Assembly: GCA_030348385.1 (NCBI GenBank)
Contig: JAUCFP010000006.1
Coordinates: 4,739,501-4,803,500 of the forward strand
DNA length: 64,000 bases
Reading direction: 5' to 3'
DNA from: Cytobacillus sp. NJ13
GTDB lineage: Bacteria; Bacillota; Bacilli; Bacillales; Cytobacillaceae
This document shows, piece by piece, positions 63,307 through 64,000 of the stretch. The position numbers and the translations under genes are program-made. Position 1 is the stretch's first letter. The number at the start of each line of letters is the position of its first letter. The notes under the pieces are model-generated. The model searched no databases and was not told the origin of the DNA. It saw nothing but the letters and a program-made list of their open reading frames with translations.

Positions 63307-64000
63307 ATGATTAAAGCAGCTTATATACACATCCCATTTTGTGAACATATTTGTCATTACTGTGATTTTAATAAAGTGTTCTTGAAGAACCAGCCAGTTG
63401 GAGAATATTTGGACTCTCTTGACAAAGAGATGAATCTTGCTTTGAAAGAAACACCTGCATCCCGTCTAGACTCCATCTTTGTTGGAGGCGGTACGCCAAC
63501 TGCGCTTAACGAGAACCAGCTTGAACAGCTTTGCGGCACTATTAAACGGCAGCTTCCCTATGACTCTTTTACAGAATATACATTCGAAGCTAACCCCGGA
63601 GATCTCTCTAAAGAAAAACTTCAAATATTGCATGATGCTGGAGTCAACCGGCTCAGCTTTGGCGTTCAGACCTTCAACGATGTACTTTTAAAAAGAATTG
63701 GAAGGTCACACAGAGCAAAAGACGTTTTTCAATCAATTGAAGCTGCAAAGAAAGTCGGTTTCGATAACATCAGTATCGATCTTATATACAGTCTTCCGGG
63801 TCAGACACTTCAGGATTTTCAAGATACACTCGAAACATCATTCACCTTGGATATTGACCATTATTCCGGCTATTCGCTGATCATTGAACCCAAAACGGTA
63901 TTCTATAATCTGATGAGAAAAGGAAAGCTGCCTACTCCTGGAGAAGATGTGGAAGCTGAGATGTATGAATTATTAATGGAACAAATGGACAAACACGGCT
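63307..64000 (+). CDS. hemW: HemW-type radical SAM protein, N-terminal part
   Basis: 231 codons to the window edge. The protein starts MIKAAYIHIPFCEHICHYCDF, with the CxxxCxxC iron-sulfur motif of radical SAM enzymes and the extra Cys of HemN/HemW. DSIFVGGGTPTALNENQLEQL near 57, EANPGDLSKEKL near 94 and NRLSFGVQTFNDVLLKRIGR near 113 follow. HemW binds heme and delivers it; it lacks coproporphyrinogen oxidase activity in studied species. The C-terminus is outside the window. Confidence 0.93.
   Translation, partial: MIKAAYIHIPFCEHICHYCDFNKVFLKNQPVGEYLDSLDKEMNLALKETPASRLDSIFVGGGTPTALNENQLEQLCGTIKRQLPYDSFTEYTFEANPGDLSKEKLQILHDAGVNRLSFGVQTFNDVLLKRIGRSHRAKDVFQSIEAAKKVGFDNISIDLIYSLPGQTLQDFQDTLETSFTLDIDHYSGYSLIIEPKTVFYNLMRKGKLPTPGEDVEAEMYELLMEQMDKHG

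Overview
The window is a chromosomal segment of an endospore-forming Bacillaceae bacterium. Evidence: SigK, GPR, SpoIIP, Sda, RsfA-like and CotB-like sporulation genes, ComEA/EB/EC and ComER competence genes, strong AAGGAGG-type ribosome binding sites, many TTG/GTG starts, and gene order that follows the Bacillus subtilis yrvJ-hisS-...-lepA-hemW region. Protein divergence and the dispersed repeats suggest a Cytobacillus- or Mesobacillus-like species rather than B. subtilis itself; the species cannot be fixed from the sequence alone.

Layout. 1-4.7 kb: cell-wall amidase (yrvJ, partial), a small yrzK-like gene, and hisS-aspS behind a T-box leader. 4.9-5.2 kb: 6S RNA. 5.4-8.8 kb: tcdA, an RsfA-family regulator and a two-gene ABC transporter. 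8.8-14.1 kb: rarA (reverse strand), a YczE-like membrane protein, cymR, a cysteine desulfurase and mnmA (cysteine sensing and tRNA thiolation). 14.1-19.9 kb: TPR protein, recD2, several tiny genes, PRC-barrel protein, AI-2E-type permease. 20-30.2 kb: T-box/alaS, ireB-ruvX-yrzB, mltG, trmR-trhP1-trhP2 (5-methoxyuridine tRNA modification), udk, greA. 30.2-34.6 kb: pbpI-yrrS, DUF2536, mtnN, yrhC.

34.6-41.9 kb is the accessory part. It has a run of five micro-genes around a YrzI-family peptide, the first with its Shine-Dalgarno complementary to its own coding region. It continues with a reverse-strand cluster of three CotB-like Sm-repeat genes that encloses an ArsB/NhaD-type permease and a 54-residue membrane protein, then an uninterrupted sigK, a lipoprotein and small Cys-rich and Gly/Tyr-rich proteins.

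41.9-64 kb returns to conserved order: pepF, pssA/psd (phosphatidylethanolamine synthesis), sda with DnaA boxes, the yqeG-yqeH-aroE-yqeI-nadD-yqeK-rsfS-yqeM ribosome/NAD operon, comER, comEA-comEB-comEC, yqzM, holA, rpsT, gpr-spoIIP-yqxA, and lepA-hemW (hemW cut by the window end). Two families of intergenic palindromic repeats occur, one between the desulfurase gene and mnmA, the other near yrhC and in the lepA leader. I see no rRNA, tRNA, CRISPR, prophage or complete insertion sequence.
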